Assembly: GCA_963576725.1 (NCBI GenBank)
Contig: OY755252.1
Coordinates: forward strand, 28,836,078-28,900,077
Source: Azorinus chamasolen
Taxonomy: Eukaryota; Mollusca; Bivalvia; Cardiida; Solecurtidae
Reading direction: 5' to 3'
DNA: 64,000 nt
Part shown: one piece after another, positions 1 to 13,209 of the stretch
How the letters are laid out: every line of letters begins with the position of its first letter
How positions within the stretch are numbered: the stretch's first letter is position 1
Translations under genes and position numbers: made by a program
The notes under the pieces: generated by a model
What the model saw: the letters and a program-made list of their open reading frames with translations, nothing else
The model's database searches: none
Told to the model about the DNA's origin: nothing

Positions 1-319
1 TAGGAAGAAAACTCATCCAATTACCGTTTATAATGAGAAAACATCCATGTGTTTGATATCGCCGATCCGGATTTTACTCCCCGATGTTCCAGTTTTATTC
101 GGGTAGGGTGTTAGTTCCGTAATTGTTCGCCCTATTCTCGTTTCTCCGACCACTTCCGAGAAAAGCTATTACGTAAACAATGGAGTGGTCGGGCGAGCAT
201 CGACAGAACGCGGACGAATTTAACGGAAAAGGTCGATAATATTATGTTGTAGAACAAAAAATATAAGTATTGATTAAATCGGTTTATTTGTATCACAGGG
301 CCATTTTTAGATATAAAAA

Positions 320-905
320 TACAATAAAATGAGTCATGCAGGAAACACCACATACAGAACAAACAGTCGCCCGAACAGCAACACAAGGAAACAGCAAATG
401 TACATAACTATAAAAACAACAAGAGACGTACAAAGACAAAACAAACATGCAATAGGGGGAAGATGGAAGTACCGCCTTGGAACAGTCAGTGACAAAAGTC
501 ACTGGGGGGTTAAACCGGTTTATGGGCGCCCAACCTCACACTTATTCCATCTCCACCCTAAAAGACAAACAGTGTAAATAAACGTATCCCCTCTCCGACT
601 AATCTACAACAACCGCGACGGCAAATACAGTGGTAAAGTGCATGTATAACGAAAACATTTAAGTGAACAAACTGTATCCACCTATCGCTAGTGTACTCAA
701 TGATTGAGCTGCAAACAGAGTAACTGTAGAAAAGTAATAAAGGGTACGACAAAAACGAAATAGTACAGATATCCGACGTTCTCCTTCCATTTCTGGATTT
801 AAGAGGTCGCCTTCATAGAGTACTAAACCTTTCTTGTCGGCGTACATGCAAAGAGGCCATCGTGATTGCCAACTGTAAAAGGGTTCACAACCAAACATGC
901 AGTAT
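320..905. repeat. Dispersed repeat, copy 1
   Basis: This stretch is matched in inverted orientation by about 61551-62160, and in part by 2750-3140, 3890-4085, 5590-5730 and 24355-24560. Recognisable blocks are GAGTCATGCAGGAAACACC, GACAAAAGTCACTGG and GGGCGCCCAACCTCAC. Short open frames inside it are repeat sequence, not genes. Its class is not clear; no transposase or reverse transcriptase is visible. Confidence 0.7.
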
Positions 906-2749
906 GTTGTAGTACTACAGGATCATATCCCTTTTTAATGAATTATTTAACATATTTGATGAACAAAGTGAGAAAATGGGTATGTCCAATAATTTTACGA
1001 AGTTTGTAAATCACATCACCATAAAATTCAGGATGTGACGGACAGACGACGGGCAGACGGACGAACATCTCTGGCAAAAACAATATGTCTCAACGGTAAA
1101 TTGGGGAGACATAAGTACCTTTACGGTTAGAATGAATCTTACTGACAGTTGAGAGAATGCCCCTATACAGTATGCCGATCGTTTGAACCCCGATCGACCG
1201 TAAAGCAACTCTACATCCGTAAGGGTCCATACCAGCTATCTCTTCCGAATATAGATATGCCAACGACAGAATAGAATACGCTAAGGGCTCGTTTAAGGGG
1301 TAACTATATTGGGATTTTCTCCAGCAGCTTGGCTGCTTTTGGAAGACTATAAACACACGCTTCCTTTAACTCGAGGGGGAATATGTAACGGTTGCCAGAA
1401 ACCCGCCAATAGGAGCGGGTTAGGATCCATACCATTTTACTCTCCCATTATTTCTCTTTTGTTGTCCATAGTTTATTTCGAGTTAAACGAGAAAAGAAGA
1501 AAAAACAGCAAACGACAGTCTGTAGCGGATGCCATTCAGGCGCGTTTAGGCATTTAATGTCTTTAAAATAGGCTGACTATCGTCGCCGACACCCTTATAT
1601 GATAATTGGCTCGATCATAAATAAAGATCTTATAGTCTATATTTTGCTGCAGTAAGGCTAAAACATAGAAGATGAAAATGTCTTCTGTGGCATACAGGTT
1701 AGAACTTTTTTGGCATCGGGACCACCGTTAATAGTGTATGCTCGAGCAGGGCTCTGTCCCCTCCCCTTTCTCACCATTTGACATAATCGCTGTTATTGTT
1801 AAATAAGTAAACGACACTTTAATGTCCGCTGGCTACCACGATTATGTCCAATATTAATTTGCTACTGGGCACCGCGATAGAACCGCGGCGAGTTAATAAA
1901 CTGTTAACATTTAATGTCCGGTCGAGGTTTTAACAAAACGGAATGGAACAACATTTTATTTCTTCGGGACTTAAACGTGATATTTATTATATATATGCGC
2001 GTATTATAAATAACATACGTAATCAAATGCAATACCTATATACCTTATATCAGCCATTTAGCGAGCTCATTTACCGTCTTGCGAATGTAAGTATTGAAGA
2101 AATGGCAAAAGAATACAGGAAGTTTTTGTCATGATAGAACTGTAGAATAATATGCTTTAGTTCGTCAGCAAATAGAGCAAACTCTGATCAGATGGCTCCT
2201 ATATGGGCCGTCTGACCTGGGTATACTCTGAGTGCAAAGGCGTAGAAACGGGTCCAGCTAGTTGGCAGCTTAATGCAATGTAAATGTCATGCAGGAAGTT
2301 CCTCAAGGAAAATTCTGAAATAAATATATTTTGTTCTATTAAACACTTCGGAGATCTTAAACAAACTTAAGAACAAACGGTTTATTGTATCCACTGTCAG
2401 CACCTGCGACTTTTCAACTCTGTTTACAATTCTTCCTCGTGATGTAATTAACGATAAACTTACTAAATTAATCCAGAAAATATTTGCCATAGAAAAAACA
2501 TAATTTCTGGCGTGCAATGCTGAAGCATCTTTATCCACTGACGAGCAAATGAAATATAACGATTTGTGCACCACTCGTCGCAGATTTGTTTTTGCACTGC
2601 TATGAGAAAGATTTCACCTTGAGCTTAAACACGCAATCTCATGCAGATGCCATGAAACCTTCAATGAAACTTATTGGTCATACTCATTAATTTAGTCATT
2701 AAATATGTTAACAATTTCAGTAAAAAGGGATATGATCCTATAGGGCTGC
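906..2749. other. Non-coding stretch, no convincing gene
   Basis: I see no gene I can defend here. An open frame at 1309-1557 ends in a basic tail but shows no known domain, and a possible AG acceptor lies near 1468. Another at 1943-2134 is AT-rich and uninformative. The rest is AT-rich sequence with scattered fragments of the dispersed foldback repeats. Confidence 0.5.
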
Positions 2750-3140
2750 AAATTACTGCATGTCTGGTTGTCAACCCTTTTACAGTTGGCAACCACGCTG
2801 TCCTCCTTTCATGAAGACATGATTTCAGACATCCTCTGAAATCTGGAAGCGGAAGGAGGACGTCTGATTTTCGTACTCGTGTTTGTCGTACCCTTTATAA
2901 CTTTTCTACAGTTACTCTGGTTGCAGCTAAATCATTGTGTACACTAACGATAGGTGAACCCAGTGTATTTAACTTAAATATGTTTTCGTTTTACATGCAA
3001 TAACCACTGTTTTGCCATCGTTTACCCGGAGAGGGAATATTACGTTTATTTACACTGTTTGTCTTATAGGGTGGGGATGGAATGAGTGTGAGGTTGAGCG
3101 CCCCTAAAACGGGTTAAAACGGGTTAAACCCCTGTAATTC
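2750..3140. repeat. Dispersed repeat, copy 2
   Basis: Second copy of the repeat at 320-905, in the orientation of the 61551-62160 copy. It shares the blocks around TTTACAGTTGGCAA, GGAGGACGTC and TTTGTCGTACCCTTTAT and ends in the GAGCGCCCC and GGGTTAAA region. A short internal palindrome, CAGACATCCTCTGAAATCTG, is specific to this copy. Confidence 0.65.
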
Positions 3141-3194
3141 CACCTGATATGAGCATTTGCTGTGCTTTTTGATGTGGCACTGTTCGGTCGGCTG

Positions 3195-3300
3195 TGTGTT
3201 TCCTGCATGATACATGCACGCACGTACGCGCATGCACGCATGCACGTACGCACCCACACCCACAACCCCTACACACACGTACGCACACACGCGCGAGACG
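3195..3300. repeat. CA/ACGC/ATGC alternating purine-pyrimidine microsatellite
   Basis: Runs of CACACA, CGCACGTACGCGC and GCATGCACGCATGCACG make a mixed alternating purine-pyrimidine tract, a composition able to adopt Z-DNA. Open frames across it on both strands are simple-repeat artefacts. Confidence 0.8.
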
Positions 3301-3889
3301 AACATTTAACGCACAAAGATATGCCTTTGTACAAAGGCACACAGATACAATACAAACATAAAAGTAAGTGTGACAAAGAGAGAAACGCATTGGAACAGTC
3401 AGTAGCAAAATCACCACTGGTTTTTTAACCAGTTTATGGACGTTCGAACCTCACATGTCGACTTTACTAAACGTTCATATCAATGAGTGTTTACGCAAAA
3501 TTTAGCATACATGAGCCGTGATAACATGCATAGCTTGTATCTGCATGTGTACTTTGATCACGGACTATGTTACTATAGGATGATAACCCTCTACTCGATA
3601 AATACTCGTAAAAGAACTTAGCTCGTTAATTATATTTAAAATGACATGAAATCGGGATTTTTACAAAGATGGAGTCAGCTGTATATCATTTAATAAATGA
3701 ATAGGCCAGATCCTGATCAGACTGCTTCTAGCGGAGTGCGCTGATATTGGCCAACTCTGTTTGCAAATGCATAGAGAGGCTCATTTATGGAGTAAAGGCA
3801 TAGTTATATCTTCCTTATGCAATATGGTCTTCCACCGACTCTTTTGGTTCTAGTACAGTTACTAATCACCAACTATTTACTGTGACATC

Positions 3890-4085
3890 TGTGGCATAAT
3901 CCGGTTTAAACCCCCACTGATCGTTCCAAGGCGGTAATTCCATCTTCCCTCTATTGTGTATTTGTTTCGTCTTTGTGCGTCTCTTTGGTGTTTAGATAGG
4001 TATGTACATTTGCTGTGTTTTCTGGTTGTGGTGCTGTTCTGGTGGCTGTTTGTTTTGTATGTGGTGTTTCCTGCGTGACTCAAAT
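3890..4085. repeat. Dispersed repeat fragment
   Basis: A partial copy of the 320-905 repeat in the 61551-62160 orientation. It contains TTCCAAGGCGGTAATTCC, GTGCGTCTCTTTGG and GTATGTGGTGTTTCCTGC. A still shorter piece recurs at about 5608-5722. Confidence 0.6.
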
Positions 4086-4395
4086 GTGTACCTTTACCAT
4101 ACTGAATTGCTGTTAAACGTAACACTACGAATATCTAGAAACACATGTGACAGCTTAATACAGTAGGAGTAGGAGTAGCAGTAGGAGCTTTCAGCATTAA
4201 TTTACACCCACATTTATAGGCGTCAATTTGAGAAATTGTCCAGATTTGAAATCCGATAACACGAACTTCCGTTATCTCGAACTAATGTGTATGGTCCCGT
4301 GTCGTTTGATATATCGAAGTTCAACCGTATGTATGAGTATCGTATGAAATAATGTATGAGTATCTTACGAATGTATGTATGTGTATCGTATGAAT

Positions 4396-4600
4396 AGGTA
4401 GAGAGAGACAGAGAGACAGACAGAGAGACATAGAGATACAGATATAGACAGATACAGAGATATATAGAGATACAGAGAGAGACAGAGACACAGAGACACA
4501 GAGAGAAAAAGAGAGACAGAGAGAGACACACACAGAAAGAATGACAGACTGACAGACAGAGATAGAGACAGAGACAAGGATAGAGAAAGAGACAATGCAG
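4396..4600. repeat. Purine-rich (GAGACA)n microsatellite
   Basis: About 200 bases of GAGAGACAGA, GACAGACAGA and GATACAGATA on the + strand, almost free of pyrimidine runs. Frames on the - strand read as long Ser/Leu strings and are artefacts. A short AGGAGTAGGAGTAGC tract lies just before it at 4165-4190. Confidence 0.85.
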
Positions 4601-5333
4601 ATTAAGGAATAGAATTGAAGGAAGGGGATTTTTTAGTCACTGGACCATTCTTGCCACTATTGAATCAAAATATTCACATGCAACTAGATAATACACATTA
4701 TTTTCGATCCATCTAGTATAGTTTTATCTGTGACCTAAAGGGTTAATGTTAACATGTATCTGTTCAGCCCGCTTACATTTTATACCTGGAGAAGATGCAT
4801 ATTTCAATGCCTTTACAAACACAGTTCATCCAGCTCAGACGGTTCTAAAAAGAACCATCCGACTACCGTCTGCTACATTTGCCTGCGAAATAATATTAAA
4901 ATGATTCTACATTTCTGCCATGATAAGAAATTCCCTTTGTTCATTCTGCCATTAAAAAATATAGTCGTGATAACCATTCACCATATAGAAACGCCTATGT
5001 TGATGATATTTTGTTTATTATGAGTCCGAGTTCATTTTCAGGTATGAGCTTGCTATATGTCTGAACACAGGGGTGATTGAAAAGAAATGCAGAAACAGGA
5101 AATATTTGTCCTGAAAGTAGGAGATCCTTCGAAAGCAAAACCAGCAATGCAGATTCAGTTTTATTTTATCTGTTCATGCAGATTCAGTTTTATTTTATCT
5201 GTTCATGAGCAGTAATTATTTTCACAACTTTACCTGTACGAGCTTGCAAAATATAATCATCTCAATAAAGTGGGCTTATCAACTCATTATCTTACACCGT
5301 GAATACATCAGTTTCGGTCTGTGTGCAAGCAAA

Positions 5334-5454
5334 ATGGCAGCCGTAAGGAATGTGTTTGTACTGGTAGCCTTAATTTTCACAGTTTGTAGTTGTCAAGCAG
5401 ATGACTTGTCCATGGAATATCTCGCAGAAAGGATTAACGCACTCGAGAAGCAAG
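5334..5454 (+). CDS. C1q gene, exon 1 (signal peptide)
   Basis: The ATG at 5334 opens a 20-22-residue hydrophobic leader ending near CSCQA, followed by an acidic helix start. The exon ends CAAG|GTAATT. Upstream, a 29-bp unit (GATTCAGTTTTATTTTATC) occurs twice in tandem at about 5150-5207, and a related single copy is at about 60760-60790. Confidence 0.8.
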
Positions 5455-8400
5455 GTAATTTGTTAAACGCGAAGCCGAAACCAGATGCATGGACCGCTCT
5501 CTACGAAAATGAGCTATACTCCGATACAATAAAAGCTCAATACTACCAAATTTCAGTGTTGGCCGGTTGATGAGCTTTCTTCATGACTTTCATCCTGTAT
5601 TAAGCTGTATGTGCGTCTCTTTGTGTTTTGGTAGTTATGTACATTTACTTTTTTCTTGTTGTGGTGCTGTTCTGGCGGCTGTTTATTTTGTATGTGGTGT
5701 TTCCTGCATGACTCATATTTGTACTTTAACAGGTCAATAATGGTACGTATTTGAGGATTCGTAGAATCGAGATTTTACTGTAATATTACATGAACCAGCG
5801 TTTATCGTAATTGAGCTATATTGCAAACAGTTTACAGTAGAACATTCATTTATTAAACATATGAATATTAAAAGCAGGTTGTTGCTTAATGCAGGACAAC
5901 AGTAATGTAAAAAGCTCCTAAAGGAATAAATAATTTACAACACACTGGATTGAAAGCAGATAGCATTTCGAAGAGCAATAGATCAAAATATTTCTTAATT
6001 TTTATGTACATTATTACATACTACCTACATGTTTTGAGTATCGCTAATAAGTTACAGTCATGGTTATTTCATACTCAGGGGGCACGTTTTACTTAACCTT
6101 TTCCTCCATACATACGTCTTTCTACACCTTTACAAACAGAGAAGATCCAGAGCAGACTGCGCCTATAGGAACCGTCTGATCAGTGTCTGCTCTGTTTGCA
6201 TATTCAACAATGTTGCTCTGATTCTATAATTTCTAATTTCAGAAAGAAACATGTGTTAATATACCTTTATAGTTTAGTTGTACAATTAAGTAAAACGAGT
6301 CTCGGTAATGACACCAAAACCGGTGACTCCTTTGTTTGGTAATCAAGGGTACGGACAATTTCTATAAATAAAAGCATTGTACTTTCAGGAATTTTGCAAA
6401 CCGAATTGCTACAGAGCCAGAATTTAGAGCTTACACTTCTTCGGTCGGTTGTTAATGACTCCAAGTCAAGGCTACAGCGTCAAGAACAACTCATAACAGA
6501 ATACATGAAAAGAGTGAAAGAACTTGAGCAAGATGGAGCCAAGAACCATGCCGATATCATTCAACGTATGTCGGAACTTATTGTAGACGCTGGAGGCAAA
6601 GAGAAAGACGCTCTTGTTTTCTCTAGTTCTCTTGGCGAGGGGCTTGTTTCAAACCTAAACTCACCCAACACCAAAGGTCAGAGTATTGTTACAACTATAG
6701 TTCTTATTCATGGCCCTCGTAACATGCCAATAGAGTCGAATTTTGCAATCAATCAGAGAAGACAACGATTGCAAGGGACCCGTCTTATAAAAGTCTATTC
6801 TGTTTGCTCACGTTCATATGCTGTATATCTAATTCTATCATTTCTGCTACGATAAAACATTAATTTATCTTTTTGATAAACCTTTCATAAAACAAACTAA
6901 CGGAATTACTTAAAGTCCTATTTCTTACAAAATGGTTCATCAAGTAGTAATCTTCGACACCAATATATATCAGCGGTCATTTCAGAATGTGTATTAAACA
7001 GGCGTTACAAGAGGTCTATCGATGGGTCATTAAGACAGATAGTAGCTTTGTGCAGGTTGAAAGTATTTCAGGCAGCTTCATGCAGGGTACAAAACAACGC
7101 AAAACTTCTCTGGGAGCTTTTTGTATGACTTTTAGCAGTCACTGCCTGTAGAAGTCGTCTGATCGGGGTCTGCTCTGAGGGCCTTACACTATATTTAGTC
7201 TTACTGGTTCGTCACTATAATGCAATTAGGTCGTAGTGTGCTGTGTTATTTCTCATAGCATATCGTACCTGTCTGTTCATGAAGTAAATATTAGTAAATA
7301 TGTTTATTGTGATTGTCACGATTTTTCCTAAGGGATATAAGAAAAAACGTGATTACGGATTCTTTTGATAACTTTCGATAGCAAACTGGAGTAGGTTAAA
7401 CAACTGACAACTAACCTTTGTTATCAACAGTATATATTTCCATGTATTGCACAACTAACGAAATGACTATCTATATATCTAACACACAGACTTCTTAACC
7501 GCTGAACCACACAGGTGAAAGTTTATGACTCACATTTTCCACATAGGAATAAAGTTGTGTTGGCATCTGCTCACACAGGACGGTTAACTAATAATTAAGC
7601 CGCACAGGCAAGTGTCAAGGTCACTATCCTTATAGGACACTATTTTATGAACCACACGGGCAAATGTCTATTATATAGATTAATGCTCTGAATTTCTAGA
7701 GCTGTTTAAAGCATCAGATACTACTATGCTGTTACTTGTCAAAAGCAAACATATCAAGCTATTCAAAGCAGCTATCCACACTGTAGCATATGGCTATCTT
7801 GCACACCAGTCACATATCGCAAATTGCATGCAGGTGAACAGCATTCCTTTTAGGGGAAAAGGGCAGGATAATAGCGCTGTCAAGTAATGGCAATGGTCAG
7901 GTCGCTACTATATATACAATCCAACTAAACGAGGGCCTGGCTAAGTATTCTGCTCTACAAGCAACTGTTTGCATTCCACGCGAAATGAAAATGCATTTCA
8001 GGACGGGACAGGGATCGGGGTTAATTTACGGTGTCTGTCTATCTCAGGCCGCACAAATGAAACACGCTCCAAAGCCAACTACCACTCCAAGCTCCAAAAC
8101 CTACCTCGTCCGAACAGCTTGGCTAACTGAGTCTCACTGAGCAACATGACACACCAAGCAATGCCTGCAAACTAAAAATAACCACTGGTCAAGCAAATTA
8201 GCTGTTTTGCTAGCTTAAAATAGATCTAACACATCTGTCTGCAGTATTGATACGATACCCCGCTTATCCACTATACTCTATCAAACATATCTTGTCGCCA
8301 AATTGACCTTTGTGATAGCTCAGTCATTACAACTCTACGTTCCCTGCAAGGCAAGATATATAGAGGATCTGTTGCTCGTTGTCTTTTAAGATCACACGTT

Positions 8401-11400
8401 CCTACACGAGCCTTAGATATGTAATTACATTTTCTTGGTGAGTTTAAGAACATGTTATCTTAAAAGACAACGAGCATCAGATTATTTTTCTCACATAACC
8501 AACACAGTGTATTTTCGCCATTTTAATGACCTGTAAACATCGGTTTCCATGGTTTGACGTCATATATGACGTATGACGTCATATACGTTCTAAAGTGTTC
8601 TTACACGTGTTACTGATCAGGGAATTCTAACCGGAGATAAGGCAAGTTATGTGAGAAAACTACAGCAGAACCTGTGTTAAGCTGTCATCAAACAGAGTCT
8701 ACTTATGGGTCTGAAAGGATTGTGGTAGCTAAATGCGAGTCAAAAGTAATGCCGAAAGCTCCTATAGGAGCTATATGCATTACTGTCGCCCTGTATTTAG
8801 CAACCAATTGCTTTTTAAGACTTCTTTGTTCAATATGTTCTAATGTATAAAGTTGAATAATCTGCTCTATTTCTCTACTTTATACTTTTTCATTTGTTAC
8901 TCGTTGTATCGGAGTTAAACTTCGATCCGGTGCAAAGAAAGGACGTTTGTTGCTGTCGTATGTCTACCTCCATTATATATATAATAACCATAGGCCCTAT
9001 ATAAAATATAAATAGGTTTCACCTAAAAGTTTTGGTTTAAATAAGATTTAGATACAAACCTGGGGCGTGTTAAGTTTAACATTTTTTCCTGTATTCTTTA
9101 ATGGAGTCGGTAAGACTTTTGACGGGATATTTATCCCTTTTTTATCCTATATTTATGTAATATATGGTATGCGTACCATATAAGTGATAAGTGATTACGA
9201 GACGTGTAAAAACATGAGATGTTGATAATACATACTTGTGAGCGATAATATCACGACAGTGTCCGGGAATGGGCATGCACTGTCACTCTTGTCGCCTTTG
9301 CGATAGCCCAGTTCTTGCGATAGCCCAATTCGTACAAGTAACAATGTGATCAAACAGCTTGCAACTCTCGCCAATTAACCCATTTGCTCCCAGTGGATTC
9401 TTCCATGTTTATATATTGGATTTGCCCATTTTTTATCTAAGGGATGCCTGGCCTTAATTTTCAATTTCGTGTCTGGTCCAGATTTTCATTTTTGTTTTGT
9501 TTTATATTGAAATTCCTATCAGCAAACATTGTATACTCTGATCAGACGCCGCATTATGCGGCGTCTGATCAGAGTCTACACTGTTTGCCTACGTCCCATA
9601 TATGGGATCATGGGAGCAAATGGGTTAATCTTGAAGCTTTAATTTTAAACAAATCAAGGAGTTTGCATGGTCTATATGCCCGGTCCCTATCCCGTCCGGT
9701 CATGACTATACAATGCATCCCTTGTTGCCAAATTGTCCGTTGTCACAGTGTAATCCTCTCAATTCCATACTGAGTGTGATAAGCAAGCTAACTAGCTTAG
9801 TTTTAAATTGTTGACGACAAATCAAGTTAGACGACCGGCAAGTGAAGAACATAGATAACCAACATAATAGTCAGTATATAGGGTACTCTATTGTCAGTAG
9901 CAGACAGCATGTAGATTTCAAATATTATACTCTTATATTTTACGTGGAAACATCGTGTATCATATCTATATTATCTTAACCCTTTCCCTTATGTAAGCGC
10001 ATTTTGACGAATCTACAAACAGAGTTGACCCAGATCAGACGGCTCCTATAGGAGCCGTCTGATCAGGGTCTGCTCTGTTTGCTGATGGTGTAACATAGAT
10101 CTGATTATACAGCTTCTGTCTGAGCCTAAATATCATGTGTTCATATTCCATTTAAAAAAATAATCTTATTAATGTTCATGACGTCATTATTTCCTACATG
10201 AATATTCACCGGGGAAAGGGTTAATAAGCAAAACGATGGCTCATACAGGGGTCGTCAGATCCAGGTTTACTCAGTATGCATTGGTGTCAATAGACGTCTC
10301 ACTGAGGGAAAGGGTTAAAAGTGATCGAAACATAATTTGGTGGAGAAATGATTATTTCATAATTTGAGTACGCCCAGTTACCAATGGCTTTTCTTATTAT
10401 ATCCTGAAAACGAAGTTTGAGAGGTGTATATATAGGAGTCGGTGTATTGGTCGGTTGGTCTGTCTGTCCGTGGCACAACCTGGCACAAATCTTGTGACGC
10501 AAACTACTTCTCTATTTCTTTACCGATAAAATTTTGCATATGCATTAATTATAAAGTGTAAATGTGCATGACACAATTTTCCTTCACGACCTCCGAAGAC
10601 TTACAGAGGCATGGTCCCTGATTATACTTAAACATCTTGTGACTTAACCATAGGAACCTAATAATTGCTTAAAAGGATATTAGTCACTCGTGTATTGCAC
10701 ATAAATGAGTGCTCATATTTTTCACAATAGATGAATTATTGATTGCATTTCAATCAGTTTGAATTCAGACGAATCATAATTTCTTCCATAACCTTTGACT
10801 GTTTACATAGACATATGCATTTGAAAGTTGTGGGGACTGAACCAGAGATTATTTCGGACGTTTTTGGTTTCGCATACCCCAGGGCACTGTGGTTGGGATC
10901 AAACAATAGAAAAGTAATATAATCCCCATTTCCTCCAAAACTGTCGACTTTTTGTATAGGCATATGTATCAAACGTTTTCAGGGATTGGAGCAAATATCC
11001 TAATTTAGTGGTCCCCACCCCAGGGGCACTGCCTAATTATCTCCCATTGAACTGTAAGTGTTGTTTTTGTTATTTTGGCATGAAACATTGGGAATTGGTT
11101 TCGCAAACTCCTCATTCAGTTTGAAAGTTATTGAATTTAAATTTGGTATACGTAATAAACACGAATGGTATATGTGTAAGATGAATTTTTCATGTATTTA
11201 CCGGTGGGAATTGCAGAATTATTTCCCTTGAACTTTGAGTATTTTTGTCTTTTTGGCATGAAACATGGGGCGTTGCGAATTCCTCCTTCAATGTGAAAAA
11301 AAGTTATTCAGTTTATATTTAGTATACATACTAACCATTAAAAGTAGATGTGCGAAAAGCAATTTTAATGTGTTTCGCACGGGGCATTGCAGAATTATCT

Positions 11401-12184
11401 CCCCATTGAACTTTGAGTATTTTTGTCGTTTGGTCATGAATATGGGGCGTTGGTGTCGTGAACTCCCCCTTCAATTTGAAAGTTATTGAATTGATACTTA
11501 CCATACATAAAAACCATAAATAGCAGATATGCATGACGCAATTTTCATATGTTTGTTGCAATCATTACATAATTATCCCCCCTTGAACTTTGAATATTTG
11601 TGTGTTTTGGTCACGTTGCATAGGTTGTTGGTTTCACAAACCTGAATTTGCAATCAGAGCTGCCGTACGGGGTTGGGAGGGGGTATTCGTTACCTTTAGT
11701 GATAGGTCTAGTTAGTCGTTGTTGACATACTATATACGCCGCCTTGTTTATTTCAGAGTGGACAATCAAGGACCCGTCCACGATATGTACATACGCCGCC
11801 TTTCATGCGGTACTGGCAGCAGAATCGGCCTCTGGTATTGGCGTAAATAATACTGTAATTTTTCCAGTTGTTATATCAAACATGTGTGGTGGCTACAACG
11901 AAACAGATGGCATCTTCACGGCTCCAATTGAGGGCGTTTACGTCTTCTCAGTGTCGATTGCTACCAAACACAGCTCAGGGTCAAACGTGTATATTACGAT
12001 TGAGGGAAAACCGATAGCAGGAGCCTTTGGAGATGCAGGTGGTAATTATGAGCAAGGGTCAGTTACTGCCGTCATACAACTGGCTGCCAAAGAGAAGGTC
12101 TGGGTCGCAATGACGACAGATCATATCCAAACTTTGTATGGGTACGGCTACACAAGTTTCACGGGGTTCCTGGTTGCCCCCTAG
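5334..12184 (+). CDS. Secreted C1q-domain-containing protein (three exons)
   Basis: Exons are 5334-5454, 6389-6676 and 11757-12184, 837 nt in all, giving 278 residues. Exon 1 encodes a signal peptide (MAAVRNVFVLVALIFTVCSC, then QADD). Exon 2 encodes a coiled coil (heptads around LLQSQNLELTLLR and MKRVKELEQ). Exon 3 encodes a C1q head with the family pattern GIFTAPIEGVYVFS, then EQGSVTAVIQL, and ends in FTGFLVAP. C1q heads trimerise and in molluscs are usually secreted recognition proteins; the ligand cannot be read from sequence. All junctions are phase 1 with GT..AG borders. A second donor after 6565 (GTATGT) keeps the same phase, so a form lacking 37 residues is possible. A poly(A) signal candidate AATAAA is at 12606-12611. 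Intron 2 is about 5 kb of repeats. A tandem relative lies at 15388-20201. Confidence 0.82.
6389..6676 (+). CDS. C1q gene, exon 2 (coiled coil)
   Basis: The acceptor is ACTTTCAG|GA. The exon continues the phase-1 codon of exon 1 and encodes a charged helical stalk. The end is set by AAAG|GTCAGA at 6676; CAAC|GTATGT after 6565 is an alternative donor of the same phase. Confidence 0.7.
9375..9628. mobile_element. TTAA-flanked foldback MITE, family E
   Basis: Starts TTAACCCATTTGCTCC and ends GGGAGCAAATGGGTTAA, with a central palindrome CAGACGCCGC/GCGGCGTCTG. Further copies are at 12943-13170 and 63602-63824. The TTAA flanks and short TIRs suggest mobilisation by a piggyBac-type transposase (inference). 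Confidence 0.8.
9976..10224. mobile_element. TTAA-flanked foldback MITE, family A
   Basis: Starts TTAACCCTTTCCC and ends GGGGAAAGGGTTAA. It contains the palindrome CAGACGGCTCC/GGAGCCGTCTG between TCTGTTTGC-type arms, and a cAMP-response-element-like TGACGTCA on one flank. This is the commonest element in the window; many further copies and fragments exist. Confidence 0.85.
11020..11662. repeat. Tandem array, about 178-bp unit
   Basis: Three and a half units, starting near 11026, 11209, 11383 and 11563. Each carries AATTATC(T)CCC, TTGAACTTTGAGTATTTTTG, GGGGCGTTG and TTGAAAGTTATT blocks. The array lies in intron 2 of the C1q gene and ends about 95 bases before the C1q exon. Confidence 0.7.
11757..12184 (+). 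CDS. C1q gene, exon 3 (C1q head domain)
   Basis: The acceptor is TTTATTTCAG|AG. The whole globular C1q head is in this exon, from AAFHAVLAAES to FTGFLVAP and the TAG stop. Conserved aromatic and glycine positions (GIFTAP, GVYVFS, GSVTAVIQL, VWVAM) are all present. Confidence 0.88.
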
Positions 12185-12942
12185 TATAACCCCTTACTCC
12201 ATGAATATTCACGAGGGGAATAATGACATCGTGAATACTGAATACTAATCAGCTGAAATTTATAATGGCATATGAACACAAACACGATTGGTCACGACAG
12301 AAAATTCACAAATCAGGTCTACAGTATTCTCAAAATCACACAGAGATCAGCCTGTGATCAGACGGCTACAACAGGGGAATCTGATATGGTCTACTCTGTT
12401 GTAAATGCGTTAAAATATGAATATACAGAGGAAAGGATTACAACATAGCAATTGACCTGCACATTTATTCTTTTGCGGGAACATTAATGTCAGATCTAGA
12501 AATAAATATCATGGAAAAATAATATAAATAATACCAGCCTAGCTGGAAAAAGAGTTCTCATATTCCAAAATATCAAGTATTATGTGAGCATTGTTTATAT
12601 ATTTAAATAAACGTATACATGTACATCAAATGCAGTTTGTTGCAGACACCGATTTTCATTTTGCCATTTTGCTAAATAATACCGTGTTCGTATTATAAAA
12701 TTTGTAATAAAGATGAAGCAGAATGTGATTTTATTTCAGGAAATACCCGGATTACAGGATACCAGCAATTACAAAATGTGTTAAACTCTTGATAAACAAA
12801 ACAAAGAGTAACCAGCCCATCCCCAAATCGGAATTGTAGTGAAGACAAAATTTAGATGTTTTCAGACAGAATCGGCTTAATGCAGGATGAAAGTCACGCA
12901 GAAATCTCCTTTTGGAGCTTTCTGCATGGCTTTCATTCTGCA

Positions 12943-13170
12943 TTAACCCATTTGCTCCAACGATCCCATATATGGGACGAAGGCAAACAGTATAGACTCT
13001 GATCAGACGCCGCATAATGCGGCATCTGATCAGAGTCTACACTGTTTGCTGATACGAAATTTAATATAAAACAAAACGAAATTGAAAATTTAGGCCAGGC
13101 ACCCCTTAGATAAAAAATGGACTAATCCGATATATAAACATGGCAGAATCCACTGGAAGCAAATGGGTAA
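12943..13170. mobile_element. TTAA foldback MITE, family E
   Basis: TTAACCCATTTGCTCC at the left end, AGCAAATGGGTAA at the right, with the GACGCCGCATAATGCGGC palindrome inside. The right terminal TTAA has decayed to GTAA. Confidence 0.75.
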
Positions 13171-13209
13171 AGTTGCCACCTGTCTTAGAGCCAGGCATTG
13201 ATACAAATG

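Noticed and set aside
1309..1557. Possible host exon with a basic tail
   Set aside because: No family resemblance, no partner exon found with matching phase, and it overlaps repeat-like sequence.
4223..4595. Ser/Leu-rich open frames on the - strand
   Set aside because: They read through the GAGACA microsatellite in all frames; no start context, no domain.
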